Assembly: GCA_934597345.1 (NCBI GenBank)
Contig: CAKTRJ010000029.1
Location: 1 to 32,783, forward strand
DNA length: 32,783 bases
Direction of reading: 5' to 3'
Source: an uncultured Oscillospiraceae bacterium
GTDB lineage: Bacteria; Bacillota; Clostridia; Oscillospirales; Oscillospiraceae
Part shown: one piece after another, positions 7,056 to 14,734 of the stretch
Position numbering within the stretch: the stretch's first letter is position 1
Layout of the letters: each line of letters begins with the position of its first letter
Program-made: the position numbers and the translations under genes
Notes under the pieces: model-generated
What the model saw: only the letters and a program-made list of their open reading frames with translations
Told to the model about the DNA's origin: nothing
Databases searched by the model: none

Positions 7056-8252
7056 ATGCCACGTCGCGGAGAGAACATCTACAAACGGAAGGATGGCCGG
7101 TGGGAAGGCCGCTATATTCGCGGCCGGACACCTGCCGGAAAGGCAGAGTACGGATATGTTTATGCCAGGAGCTATACGGCCTGCCGTGAGAAGCGGCGGA
7201 AGATGGAAAAAGCCATCCCGCAGAAATCTGTTCTAACAGGTGAAATGTCTGTGGCTCAGGCGGTTTCGTTCTTTCTGTCAGACCGTCGCGGCGAACTGAA
7301 GGCTTCGACCATTGGACGCTATGCGTATATGACCAGCCATTATATCATTCCGGAGTTGGGAACGGTCATGCTTCATGAGTTGACGCCCGAAAAGCTTTCT
7401 GCGTTTTTCAGGCAGCTGCAAGACGGAGGATTGTCATGCAAAACCGCAAGGGATATCGGCGTGCTGCTAAAGACCATTTTCAAAGTTGTAAAGAAGAAAT
7501 GCCGGTGCGATTGCCCCGGCCGGGATGCGGAACTGCCTGCGTATCGGGGTAAAAAGGTCGAGGTATTTGCCGATCACGAGATAGCCGCGCTGGCACAGAA
7601 GGTGTTGGAAACGCCGGACATCACGGGACTGTGTATTCTATTGGTCTTGAACACGGGACTGCGGCTTGGCGAGATCTGCGCCCTGCGCAAAAGCGATATC
7701 GACTATCGCTCCGGCTTTCTGCGGATCGAGCGCTCAGCCGCCCGTGTGCGGGACACATCGGGAACTCGCTTGACCGTGCAAGCCCCGAAAAGTTCCAGTT
7801 CCGCACGTCTTGTGGCGATCCCCAACGACATGCTGGAACTGCTGGAAACGACCACGCAGCACATCCGGAGCGACAACTATCTGTTGACCAATACGGACAC
7901 GCCGATGGAGCCGCGCACACTGCAATACCGGTATCGGAAGCTGCTGGAGCGCTGCGGTATCCGTTATCGGAATTTCCACGCACTTCGACACACCTACGCG
8001 ACCCGGTGCATGGAAAATGGCGTGGACATCAAGAGCCTAAGTGAGCTCTTGGGCCACGCCGATATCCGGACGACTTTGCAGACGTATATTCACTCTTCTC
8101 TGGCCCACAAAAGGCAGGTGGTTCAGAGCATATGCTTCTTGCCCGTTGAAGGTGCGTGCGGCGTTTTAGTTCCGTCAAAAAATCCGTCAGAACTGTCAGC
8201 AAACACTGTATTGTCCAGCGAATCAGAAGCCTGCTTCGTAAATTGTGTTTGA
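7056..8252 (+). CDS. Tyrosine recombinase (integrase family) enclosed by inverted sites
   Basis: This 398-residue protein starts at ATG 7056 behind AAGGAGGGAAGTTT. The N-terminus (RGENIYKRKDGRWEGRY) is the AP2-like arm-binding pattern of Tn916-type integrases. A core-binding SAM-like domain covers ~65-150 and the catalytic domain ~170-350. The catalytic residues are all visible: Arg203 (GLRLGE), Lys245 (APKSSSS), His308 and Arg311 (HALRHT), His334 (LLGHAD) and nucleophile Tyr344 (TYIHSS). A 50-residue tail follows the Tyr. The last codons run into the right inverted repeat. No excisionase, relaxase or cargo gene lies nearby, so this is not a usual integrative element. It most likely acts on the two flanking 26-bp sites and inverts its own gene. 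Confidence 0.93.
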   Translation: MPRRGENIYKRKDGRWEGRYIRGRTPAGKAEYGYVYARSYTACREKRRKMEKAIPQKSVLTGEMSVAQAVSFFLSDRRGELKASTIGRYAYMTSHYIIPELGTVMLHELTPEKLSAFFRQLQDGGLSCKTARDIGVLLKTIFKVVKKKCRCDCPGRDAELPAYRGKKVEVFADHEIAALAQKVLETPDITGLCILLVLNTGLRLGEICALRKSDIDYRSGFLRIERSAARVRDTSGTRLTVQAPKSSSSARLVAIPNDMLELLETTTQHIRSDNYLLTNTDTPMEPRTLQYRYRKLLERCGIRYRNFHALRHTYATRCMENGVDIKSLSELLGHADIRTTLQTYIHSSLAHKRQVVQSICFLPVEGACGVLVPSKNPSELSANTVLSSESEACFVNCV

Positions 8253-8261
8253 TTTACGAAA
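8236..8261. repeat. Right recombination-site repeat (IRR) of the invertible cassette
   Basis: Exact reverse complement of 6821-6846. The arms are TCGTAAAT (8236-8243) and ATTTACGA (8252-8259), with spacer TGTGTTTG (8244-8251). The recombinase TGA (8250-8252) straddles the spacer/arm border, so either orientation keeps the same stop codon. Confidence 0.9.
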
Positions 8262-8282
8262 ACAGAACTTTGTGTGATCTCA

Positions 8283-8310
8283 CCGCAGGCGCCTGTGCCT
8301 GCGGTTTTTT
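8283..8310 (+). terminator. Intrinsic terminator just outside the right repeat
   Basis: A perfect 8-bp stem CCGCAGGC (8283-8290) pairs with GCCTGCGG (8297-8304), with a 6-base loop and six T (8305-8310). It ends recombinase transcription now. In the flipped state it would stop the cassette's outward promoter. Confidence 0.9.
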
Positions 8311-8779
8311 CGTCCGTCGTTTCTGGTGATCGGATCGCCGCAGTAAGCACAGTCGTTTCTTTAAAATTACCACGCCTTTCGCGCGAATATTGTCGGAATA
8401 AGTAATATGGCGGTAATAATTGTCAAAATATGGACATGGTTCCCCTCAAAGCGCAGCCGTTGAACAGACAGACGTGCAAGCCACTCTCCGCAGCGAGGCT
8501 CATCCCCAACCGCCGGAAATGCTCAGAACAGAAAAAACTCCCATGCCGCGCGGCACGCGCAGTATGGGAGAGGCTCCTCACGGAAGCGCTGATACGCTCC
8601 CTCCATGACCGGCAGTCTTTCACTGTCTTTCACAGAGAGAGCGTATCATCTGCTTCATGAACTTTGGTACCATTGATCCACAAAGGCAGACACGGTTTTG
8701 GCGGATAAAAATACGCCCGTACCGCATCAAGCCCCTTGGCAATTGCAAACATTCACCGCCGGTCTTTTCCTGCCCGAAT
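8311..8779. other. Gene-free spacer between cassette and cytidylate-kinase-like gene
   Basis: No supportable gene is present. It holds a TTGACA on the minus strand (8426-8421) with only a weak -10 near 8400, the minus-strand terminator at 8532-8570, and a partial copy of an intergenic repeat at ~8666-8785. The remainder shows nothing recognisable. Confidence 0.6.
8532..8570 (-). terminator. Terminator of the liv operon
   Basis: CTCCCAT (8538-8544) pairs with ATGGGAG (8564-8570), enclosing a GC-rich inner palindrome. Six T follow on the minus strand (8537-8532). It stands 210 bp after the last gene of the livKHMGF operon. Confidence 0.8.
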
Positions 8780-8785
8780 TCAGGT
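8666..8785. repeat. Partial copy of the MITE-like repeat
   Basis: About 120 bp align by eye with 13104-13225, for example TACCATTGAT versus TACCATCGATT, GGCAGACACGGTTTTG versus GGCAGACGCGGTTTTG, and the later CGCATCAAG-CCCTTGGCAAT block. The right end of the element is missing: the copy runs into the end of the cytidylate-kinase-like gene. Confidence 0.6.
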
Positions 8786-9406
8786 AAACAGCGGCAGGAG
8801 CTTCTGAATAAGCGCCACGCAGCCGTCCTCGCCCAGCTGCTCGGAGTCCAGCGACAGGTCGTACCCTGCGGCGTCCCGCCATTCCTCGCCGGTATAGTAG
8901 CGGTAATAGGCGGCGCGGCGCTTGTCCTCGGTGCGGACATACTTTGCCACCTCGCGGCCGCTCCAGGCCAGAGAATAGGACGCCACACGGGCCAGACGGG
9001 CCTCCAGCGGCGCGTGGACAAACAGCCGCAGCAGTCTGACATTGGGCTGATCCATCAGAAGATAGTTGGCGCACCGGCCCAGAATGATGCAGTCCTCCGT
9101 GGCGGCCAGCTCCTTGATGATCTTCGCCTGAAAGCTGAACAGGTTCCGGGTGGAGATGAAATCGTTGCTGTCCGGCGGCAGAATTTCGCCGGTATAGACC
9201 TTTTCCGCGGCGGAAAGCATCTCCTTCCAGCCGATGCGCTCATCCGCCGCGCCGAAAAGCCGCTCGTGGATACCGCTGACCTCAGAGGCCTTGCGCAGCA
9301 GGTCACGGTCATAATAGGGGATGTTCAGCTTCTCGGACAGCTTGCGGGTAATGTCGTGGCCGCCGCTGCCGGTCTCCCGGGCGACTGTAATGACAAAATG
9401 ATCCAT
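8780..9406 (-). CDS. Cytidylate kinase-like family protein
   Basis: This 208-residue protein starts at ATG 9406 behind AGGGAGGAGTAGCT, 13 bp after livF. The N-terminus has VITVARETGSGGHDI, which fills the P-loop place in the cytidylate-kinase-like family (PF13189 type) but is not a standard GxxGxGKS. Arg-rich lid-like stretches (RLARVASYS, TEDKRRAAYYRYYTG) follow, as does CIILGRCANYLL. Family members occur widely in anaerobic Firmicutes, often beside transporters. The true substrate is not established and I would not call it Cmk. It is the last gene of the liv operon, so it may phosphorylate something linked to amino acid supply, or merely be co-transcribed. Confidence 0.85.
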   Translation of the reverse strand: MDHFVITVARETGSGGHDITRKLSEKLNIPYYDRDLLRKASEVSGIHERLFGAADERIGWKEMLSAAEKVYTGEILPPDSNDFISTRNLFSFQAKIIKELAATEDCIILGRCANYLLMDQPNVRLLRLFVHAPLEARLARVASYSLAWSGREVAKYVRTEDKRRAAYYRYYTGEEWRDAAGYDLSLDSEQLGEDGCVALIQKLLPLFT

Positions 9407-9419
9407 AGCTACTCCTCCC

Positions 9420-10124
9420 TTACGCGCCCAGATAGGCTTTGCGGACCCGGTCGTCCTCCGCCAGCTCCGATGCCGCGCCCTCCATGGAGATGGTCCCCGT
9501 CTCCAGCACATAGGCCCGGTCGCTGACGGCCAGTGTCATTTTGGCGTTCTGCTCCACCAGCAGAATGGTGATGCCGCTTTTATGCAGCTCCTCGATGATG
9601 GCAAAGATCTCCTTCACCAGCAGGGGACTCAGGCCCATGGAGGGCTCGTCCATCAGCACGATGCGGGGGTTGGTCATCAGCGCACGGCCCGTGGCCAGCA
9701 TCTGCTGCTCGCCGCCGGAGAGAGTGCCCGCCAGCTGGCGGCGGCGCTCCTTCAGCCGGGGAAAATGGCCGTAGACCCGCTCCATGTTCTCCGCCACAAG
9801 TCTGGCGTCGGAAATGGTGTAGGCGCCCATCTTCAGGTTTTCCTCCACGGTCATCTGGGCAAACACATGGCGGCCCTCCGGCACATGGGCCAGCCCCATC
9901 CGGATGATGGAGTTGGCGGGGACGGACTGAAGATCCGTGCCATCCAGCGTGATGGAACCGGAGGCGGAGCGCAGCAGGCCGGAGATGGTGTGCAGCGTGG
10001 TGGTCTTGCCCGCGCCGTTGGCGCCGATCAGGGACACCAGCTCGCCGTCGCCCACCGTCAGGGAAATGCCCTTGAGGGCGTGGATCGCGCCGTAAAATAC
10101 ATGCAGATCTTTGATTTCCAGCAT
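9420..10124 (-). CDS. livF: Branched-chain amino acid ABC transporter ATPase LivF
   Basis: This 234-residue ATPase has Walker A GANGAGKTT (~36-44), signature LSGGEQQ (~135-141), Walker B RIVLMDEPSMGLSP and the switch region LLVEQNA, all typical of LivF. The start is ATG 10124 behind AGGGAGGGAACACAT. The frame further upstream belongs to the livG shadow. It lies 14 bp after livG. With LivG it powers uptake of Leu/Ile/Val, or of other hydrophobic substrates taken by this family. Confidence 0.95.
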   Translation of the reverse strand: MLEIKDLHVFYGAIHALKGISLTVGDGELVSLIGANGAGKTTTLHTISGLLRSASGSITLDGTDLQSVPANSIIRMGLAHVPEGRHVFAQMTVEENLKMGAYTISDARLVAENMERVYGHFPRLKERRRQLAGTLSGGEQQMLATGRALMTNPRIVLMDEPSMGLSPLLVKEIFAIIEELHKSGITILLVEQNAKMTLAVSDRAYVLETGTISMEGAASELAEDDRVRKAYLGA

Positions 10125-10138
10125 ATGTGTTCCCTCCC

Positions 10139-10915
10139 TTACTCGCCCAGATAGGCCGTGATGACCCGGGGATTGGCGGCGATCTCCTCCGGCAGGCCGG
10201 ACGCGATGGTCTGGCCGTAGTCGATGACCTGTATCCGCTGGCACACGTTCATCACCAGCGACATATCGTGCTCGATCAGCAGAATGGCGATGCCGAAGCG
10301 GTCCCGGATGGTGTTGATGCAGGCCAGAAGCTCCGCCGTCTCCGTGGGGTTCATGCCGGCGGCAGGCTCATCCAGCAGTAAAACCTTCATATTGGTGGCC
10401 AGGGCGCGGGCGATCTCCAGCTTGCGCTGCTGGCCATAGGGCAGGCTGGCGGCGGCGATGTCCGCCTTGTCCCGCAGTCCGCAGATCTCCAGCAGCTCCA
10501 GCGCCTTATCCGTGGCCTCACGCTCCGCCTTCCAGAATTTCGGTGTGCGGAACGTGGCGTCAAACAGGTTATAGTGGAGATCCTTGGTAAAGGCCACCTT
10601 CACGTTTTCGATCACCGTCATGTCCGTAAACAGGCGGATATTCTGAAAGGTTCGCGCGATACCGGCCTCCACGAACTGGTGGACTTTCTTTCCGTTCAGG
10701 GGAACGCCGTTCAGAAGGACGGTGCCCTCCGTGGGGACGTACACGCCGGTAAGCAGGTTGAATACGGTGGTCTTGCCCGCGCCGTTGGGGCCGATGAGAC
10801 CCACCAGCTCGCCGGAATAGATGGAGAGGTTAAAATCCTGCACGGCGTGCAGGCCGCCGAAGGAGATGCCCAGATGTTTGGTCTCCAGCACCGGCGTTTT
10901 CGTTGTTTCAGACAT
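10139..10915 (-). CDS. livG: Branched-chain amino acid ABC transporter ATPase LivG
   Basis: This 258-residue ATPase has Walker A GPNGAGKTT (~41-49), the LivG-type AGIARTFQNIRLF block, signature region ASLPYGQQRKLEIARAL (LivG has PYGQ rather than LSGGQ) and Walker B LLLDEPAAGMNPTE. Its C-terminus has the ITAYLGE motif shared by the LivF/LivG group. The ATG at 10915 overlaps the livM stop by 8 bp. Confidence 0.95.
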   Translation of the reverse strand: MSETTKTPVLETKHLGISFGGLHAVQDFNLSIYSGELVGLIGPNGAGKTTVFNLLTGVYVPTEGTVLLNGVPLNGKKVHQFVEAGIARTFQNIRLFTDMTVIENVKVAFTKDLHYNLFDATFRTPKFWKAEREATDKALELLEICGLRDKADIAAASLPYGQQRKLEIARALATNMKVLLLDEPAAGMNPTETAELLACINTIRDRFGIAILLIEHDMSLVMNVCQRIQVIDYGQTIASGLPEEIAANPRVITAYLGE

Positions 10916-12056
10916 GATGCCTGGCCTCCTTCTGTACGGATCTGCCCTCGGAGCGGGCAGCGCGCCACGCCCGGAGCTTTGCGGGCCACCGGGGAATATC
11001 GCACAGGGTAAACTCCCTGCTGCCCATGATGCCTCTGGGCCGGAACATGATCACGATGACCAGCGCGATGGAGTACACCAGCATGGGATAGGTGAACACA
11101 TTCTGTAAAAGCGCAGGCAGCGCGGACACCCACGCGCCGTTTTTGATGGTATAGTTCAGCAGGAACAGCACCACGGCGGCAATGACAGAGCCGGTAAGGG
11201 AACCCATGCCGCCCACCACCACCATGACCACGATGAACACGGAGTTCAGGATAGAACCGTTGGTGAAGGCAAAGGACGTGGTGGAAAGGGCCGCGTTGCA
11301 GCAGGCGTACAGCGCACCGGTGATCCCGGCGAAGAACGCGGAAATGGTAAAGGTCAGCATCTTGTAGTAGCTGACATTGATGCCGGAAGCGGCGGCAGCG
11401 ATCTCGTTGTCCCGGATAGCCCGGATGCTGCGGCCGTACTTGGAGCGGACGAACATGAACATGCAGGTCATGCAGAGGATGATGGCCAGCGCCGCCACCC
11501 ACAGATACCGCATCTTTTCATCGTTGGAAAAGCCCAGGCCGGTGGCATACAGTGACGAGGAGGCGGAGCCCTGGGCGAGGCCCTGCTGCCCGCAGAAGGG
11601 CAGGTTGTTGATGAGGTTGACGATGATCATGCCGAAGCCCAGGGTGATGATGGCCAGATAGTCGCCCTTCAGCCGCAGGGCCGGAATACCCACCAGCAGG
11701 CCCAGCAGGGCGGCGGCCGCTCCCGCGGCCAGCACGCTCAAAAGCAGCACCAGCAGAAAGACGGGGCCGGATTTTTCCGCATAAACGCCCGCCCGCTGAA
11801 ATGCCAGGGAGATCAGCGCCGCCGTATAAGCGCCGACGGCCATGAAGCCGCAGTGGCCCAGGGACAGCTGCCCCAGGAAGCCCAGCACCAGGTTCAGCGA
11901 TGCCGCCATGATGATCAGGTAGCTGCACTGCCAGATGGACGGGGTGATCTTCAGCTTCATGGCGCTGCCGCCCAGCTGGCCCATCAGGATCACGGCGGCG
12001 AACAGGATCACCAGCGCGATGAAGTTCACCAGATAACGCAGTTTCGTGTTTTTCAT
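10908..12056 (-). CDS. livM: Branched-chain amino acid ABC transporter permease LivM
   Basis: This 382-residue membrane protein is a LivM-type permease with about nine hydrophobic segments. The family block LGFLGQLSLGHCGFMAVGAY and the loop GLLVGIPALRLKGDYLAI, which contacts the ATPase, are visible. GRSIRAIRDNEIAA is the conserved cytoplasmic loop. The C-terminal ~50 residues are a longer charged tail than usual. The ATG at 12056 overlaps the livH stop (ATGA), so the genes are coupled. Confidence 0.94.
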   Translation of the reverse strand: MKNTKLRYLVNFIALVILFAAVILMGQLGGSAMKLKITPSIWQCSYLIIMAASLNLVLGFLGQLSLGHCGFMAVGAYTAALISLAFQRAGVYAEKSGPVFLLVLLLSVLAAGAAAALLGLLVGIPALRLKGDYLAIITLGFGMIIVNLINNLPFCGQQGLAQGSASSSLYATGLGFSNDEKMRYLWVAALAIILCMTCMFMFVRSKYGRSIRAIRDNEIAAAASGINVSYYKMLTFTISAFFAGITGALYACCNAALSTTSFAFTNGSILNSVFIVVMVVVGGMGSLTGSVIAAVVLFLLNYTIKNGAWVSALPALLQNVFTYPMLVYSIALVIVIMFRPRGIMGSREFTLCDIPRWPAKLRAWRAARSEGRSVQKEARHHV

Positions 12057-12946
12057 ACTTTTTCACCCACATTCTTTCCCAGAATACCGGCAGGCCGGAT
12101 CATCAGCACCACAATGAGGATCAGATACACAAAGGTGTCCGACATGGAGGAATTGATATAGGTATTGGCGCCGGACTGGACAATGCCGATCAGCAGGCCG
12201 CCCAGCATGGCGCCGGGCAGGGAGCCGATGCCGCCCAGCACCGCCGCCACAAAGGCGTAGATGCCCAGCGTCGCGCCCATGGTGGTATACACCTTGGGAT
12301 ACTGGGCGATGTACATCAGGGCCGCCACGGCGGCAAGCCCCGCGCCGATGCCGAAGGTGGTCAGGATGGTGTGGTTCACGTTGATGCCCATCAGCGTGGC
12401 GGCCTCCTTGTCCTCGGCCACGCACCGCATGGCGCAGCCCACCTTGGCCTTCTGGGTAAACAGGTACAGGGCCACCATGATAACGGCAGACACCGCCACG
12501 GTGATGATGGTGGCATGGCTGACGGACACGCCGCCGATGGTGAAGGTCTTGGCAAACAGGGTATAAGGCACCTTGGGGTCCGGGCCGATGGCCGGGATGG
12601 CCTGGGCCAGATTCTCCAGCACAAAGCTCATGGCGATGGCGGTGATGAGGCAGGTCAGGTTATTGCCGGTCTTACGGACGGGCCGGTAGGCCAGCAACTC
12701 CACCAGCATGCCCACGCAGGCGCAGATGATGATGGCGGGCACCACGGCCAGCCATCCGGGGATCCCCGCCGCCATCAGCACGGGAATGGTGAAGAACAGC
12801 GAATAGCCGCCCACCATGATGAAATCGCCATGGGCGAAGTTGATGAGCTTGATGATGCCGTAGACCATGGTATAGCCTAGGGCGATCAGGGCGTACACGC
12901 TTCCCAGACGCAGCCCGGTTATCAGGAATTGGATAAATGTGATCAT
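12053..12946 (-). CDS. livH: Branched-chain amino acid ABC transporter permease LivH
   Basis: This 297-residue membrane protein of the LivH family has the N-terminal ITGLRLGSVYALIALGYTMV and KLINFAHGDFIMVGGY and the C-terminal GLLIGIVQSGANTY stretch. I choose ATG 12946 (MITFIQF), preceded by GAGGGGGAACTTTTTCC. Upstream codons in the same frame translate the hairpin and repeat sequence and are not protein-like. The 443-bp gap to livK is filled by inserted repeats, so a separate promoter or read-through must serve livHMGF. Confidence 0.94.
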   Translation of the reverse strand: MITFIQFLITGLRLGSVYALIALGYTMVYGIIKLINFAHGDFIMVGGYSLFFTIPVLMAAGIPGWLAVVPAIIICACVGMLVELLAYRPVRKTGNNLTCLITAIAMSFVLENLAQAIPAIGPDPKVPYTLFAKTFTIGGVSVSHATIITVAVSAVIMVALYLFTQKAKVGCAMRCVAEDKEAATLMGINVNHTILTTFGIGAGLAAVAALMYIAQYPKVYTTMGATLGIYAFVAAVLGGIGSLPGAMLGGLLIGIVQSGANTYINSSMSDTFVYLILIVVLMIRPAGILGKNVGEKV

Positions 12947-13021
12947 GGAAAAAGTTCCCCCTCTCGGAAGCGGTTCAGAAATAGACGCACCTTGCTTCGC
13001 CGGCGGGCCGGCAGGGTGAGA

Positions 13022-13088
13022 TGCGGATGGGGCGGCGCAGGCTCCCTGAAAATCAGGAGGGAGGCGCATGCGCCTCCCTCCTATGGCG
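13022..13088 (-). repeat. Intergenic hairpin repeat, copy 3
   Basis: Perfect palindrome GGAGGGAGGCGCATGCGCC... spans 13052-13079 (about 13 bp per arm, no loop). On the minus strand it is preceded by CCATAG, as in copies 1 and 2. It lies between livH and the MITE-like element. Confidence 0.55.
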
Positions 13089-13105
13089 CGTTGTCCGCGT
13101 TTGTG

Positions 13106-13384
13106 ATACCATCGATTGACAAGGGCAGACGCGGTTTTGACGGGCAGAAATGCGCCCATACTGCGTCAAGTCCCTTGACAATACGGCAAGTATTCTCTGC
13201 GGGCCGTTTCTTGTCTGGGCACATTTCTGCTGGCGGCAAAAACTGCAAGGCACCTGCCAGCGATGTATTTTCGAGTGATTTTTGGTTTTTGAGACGCAGG
13301 CGGGCTGGCGCCCGCCAAGGTGAAAAGGGCAAAAAGCACCGGAAAGACACGCTGTCAGGCGTGTTTGCCCTTGTTAATCGATGG
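13106..13384. mobile_element. MITE-like element with terminal inverted repeats in livK-livH gap
   Basis: The ends are inverted copies: TACCATCGATTGACAAGGGC at 13107-13126 matches the reverse complement of 13365-13384, with a mismatch only at the G/A after ATT. Similarity continues inward for several bases. The ~280 bp between hold no supportable gene. A related partial copy lies at 8666-8785. Size, terminal inverted repeats, lack of coding and more than one copy fit a miniature inverted-repeat element. No clear target-site duplication is visible. Confidence 0.6.
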
Positions 13385-13389
13385 TACGG

Positions 13390-14613
13390 TCAGCTCTGGC
13401 TCAGAGCCTTGACGGTGATCTTGGTCACGGCGGCATCGCCGTCCGTGTAGGTGTAGCCCATCAGGACGCCGTCCTTGATGGGCGTACCGGTCCCATCGAA
13501 GGAGAAGGTGCCGCAGGTGCTGTCATAGGCGGCGCTGGTATCAGCCAGAGCAGCCTGCACGCTGGCAGCGTCGGAAGAGCCGCAGGCCTCCATGGCGGCC
13601 TTGTAGACATACACGGCGTCGTAGGCCAGCGCGTCAAAGTTGTTGGGGGTCTCGCCGTACTTGGCCTCATAGGCGGCAATGAATTTCTTGGAAACATCGC
13701 TGGTGGCCAGTTCCGTGGAATAGTGGTTCACAAAGTACACATTGTTGTAGACGGACAGATCCGCACCGGCGGGAATGGTGGTCTCGGTGCTGTCCACACC
13801 GTCGGCGCCCAGCAGGATGCCGGTAAAGCCTGCGCTGCGGGCCTGAGGCACCAGATAGGGGCCCATCACGTCATAGTAGAACGGGGTGAACACCAGCTCC
13901 GCACCGGCGGAGACCATCTTGTTGAACTGGTTGGTGTAGTCCACCTCGGTCATGGTGGCAACGGACTCCTCGGCCACTACCTCCAGGCCCTTGCTCTGGC
14001 AGGCCGCGATAAAGGCGTCACGCAGACCGGCGGAGTAGGTATCGGCGGAGCAGTAGACCACGCCCACCTTGGTATAGCCCTCGTCCAGCGCGTACTGGGC
14101 GGCCAGCTCACCCTGGAAGGAATCACGGAAGCAGGTACGGAACACATAGTCCATGGTGGTCGTCAGGGAATCCGCCGTACCGGTGGGGGTGATCAGGACC
14201 ACGCCCTCGGAGTTGGCGATGGCGGTGATGGCGGAGGTGCAGCCGGAGGTGGCGGAGCCTACCACCAGCTGGATACCGTCGGAGATCAGCGCGTTCATGG
14301 CGTTGACGCACTCGGTGGAATCGCCCTGATCGTCCTTGACCTCCAGCGCCAGCTGATGGGCGCCGTCGCTGAGCGTCACACCGCCGGCGGCGTTGATCTC
14401 CTCAATGGCCAGCTTGGCGCCGTTTTCATTGTGGGTGCCGTAAACGGCCAGGCTGCCGGTCAGCGGGCCGATCAGGCCCAGGGTAATGGTGTCGCTGCCG
14501 CCGGATGCGGCATCGTCAGACGCGGCGTCATTTCCAGAGCTGCCGCCGCAGGCGACCAGGCTGAAGGCCAGACAGCAGGCCAGCAGCAGCGCAATAATTT
14601 TCTTCATTTTCAT
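13390..14613 (-). CDS. livK: Branched-chain amino acid-type substrate-binding lipoprotein LivK
   Basis: This 407-residue periplasmic-binding-protein-fold type I lipoprotein starts at ATG 14613 (MKMKKIIALLLA) behind CAAGGAGGGCATTCTG. The lipobox LVAC ends at Cys22. The mature protein shows the LivJ/LivK pattern: TITLGLIGPLTGSLAVYGTH, ELVVGS-like QLVVGSATSGCTSAI, NPTGTADSL-type VLITPTGTADSL, and a C-terminal DAVYVYKAAMEACG. It delivers ligand to LivHM. The Ser and Thr at the ligand-contact blocks fit amino acid binding, but exact specificity cannot be read. It is the first gene of the operon, with its own strong promoter. Confidence 0.95.
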   Translation of the reverse strand: MKMKKIIALLLACCLAFSLVACGGSSGNDAASDDAASGGSDTITLGLIGPLTGSLAVYGTHNENGAKLAIEEINAAGGVTLSDGAHQLALEVKDDQGDSTECVNAMNALISDGIQLVVGSATSGCTSAITAIANSEGVVLITPTGTADSLTTTMDYVFRTCFRDSFQGELAAQYALDEGYTKVGVVYCSADTYSAGLRDAFIAACQSKGLEVVAEESVATMTEVDYTNQFNKMVSAGAELVFTPFYYDVMGPYLVPQARSAGFTGILLGADGVDSTETTIPAGADLSVYNNVYFVNHYSTELATSDVSKKFIAAYEAKYGETPNNFDALAYDAVYVYKAAMEACGSSDAASVQAALADTSAAYDSTCGTFSFDGTGTPIKDGVLMGYTYTDGDAAVTKITVKALSQS

Positions 14614-14655
14614 CAGAATGCCCTCCTTGTTTTGATTTTGGTCTGAATAAACAGA

Positions 14656-14693
14656 AAAGGCGTGTGTCCGGACGATCCCGGTCACACGCCTTT
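14656..14693 (-). terminator. Hairpin at the extreme 5' end of the livK transcript
   Basis: AAAGGCGTGTG (14656-14666) pairs perfectly with CACACGCCTTT (14683-14693). On the minus strand TTTTCTGTTT follows. It begins only a few bases after the predicted start site, so it is either an attenuator or a 5' stabilising stem. Confidence 0.65.
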
Positions 14694-14705
14694 GTGTTGC
14701 GCTTT

Positions 14706-14734
14706 ATCATAAGCGCAAATTTGGAGCTTGTCAA
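14706..14734 (-). promoter_or_regulatory. Strong promoter of the liv operon
   Basis: On the minus strand TTGACA (14734-14729), a 17-bp spacer and TATGAT (14711-14706) give a near-consensus sigma-A promoter. Transcription would begin near 14699, about 85 bp before livK. Confidence 0.9.

Larger units (their letters stand above)
6821..8261. mobile_element. Self-inverting tyrosine-recombinase cassette (candidate phase switch)
   Basis: The segment is bounded by perfect 26-bp inverted repeats with oppositely oriented 8-bp spacers, and it contains the recombinase gene itself. Recombination between sites in this orientation inverts rather than excises the ~1.4 kb between them. The recombinase stop codon and last five codons lie inside the right repeat and are preserved in both orientations. 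An outward promoter near the left end points towards the non-coding RNA in the present orientation. After inversion it would point right, where a strong terminator (8283-8310) stands 21 bp outside the repeat. Recombination activity is inferred from architecture. Confidence 0.75.

Noticed and set aside
6821..8261. attL/attR of an integrated element
   Set aside because: Attachment sites flanking an integrated element are direct repeats. These are exactly inverted, and no other mobile-element genes are enclosed.
8311..8660. Short open frames near 8423-8660 on both strands
   Set aside because: They run through a terminator hairpin and repeat, with no supportable start or protein-like composition.
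12947..13389. Coding frames between livH and livK on both strands
   Set aside because: They translate the hairpin and MITE-like sequences, show no ribosome sites or domain patterns, and the same peptide-like strings recur at 8666-8785 as part of the repeat.
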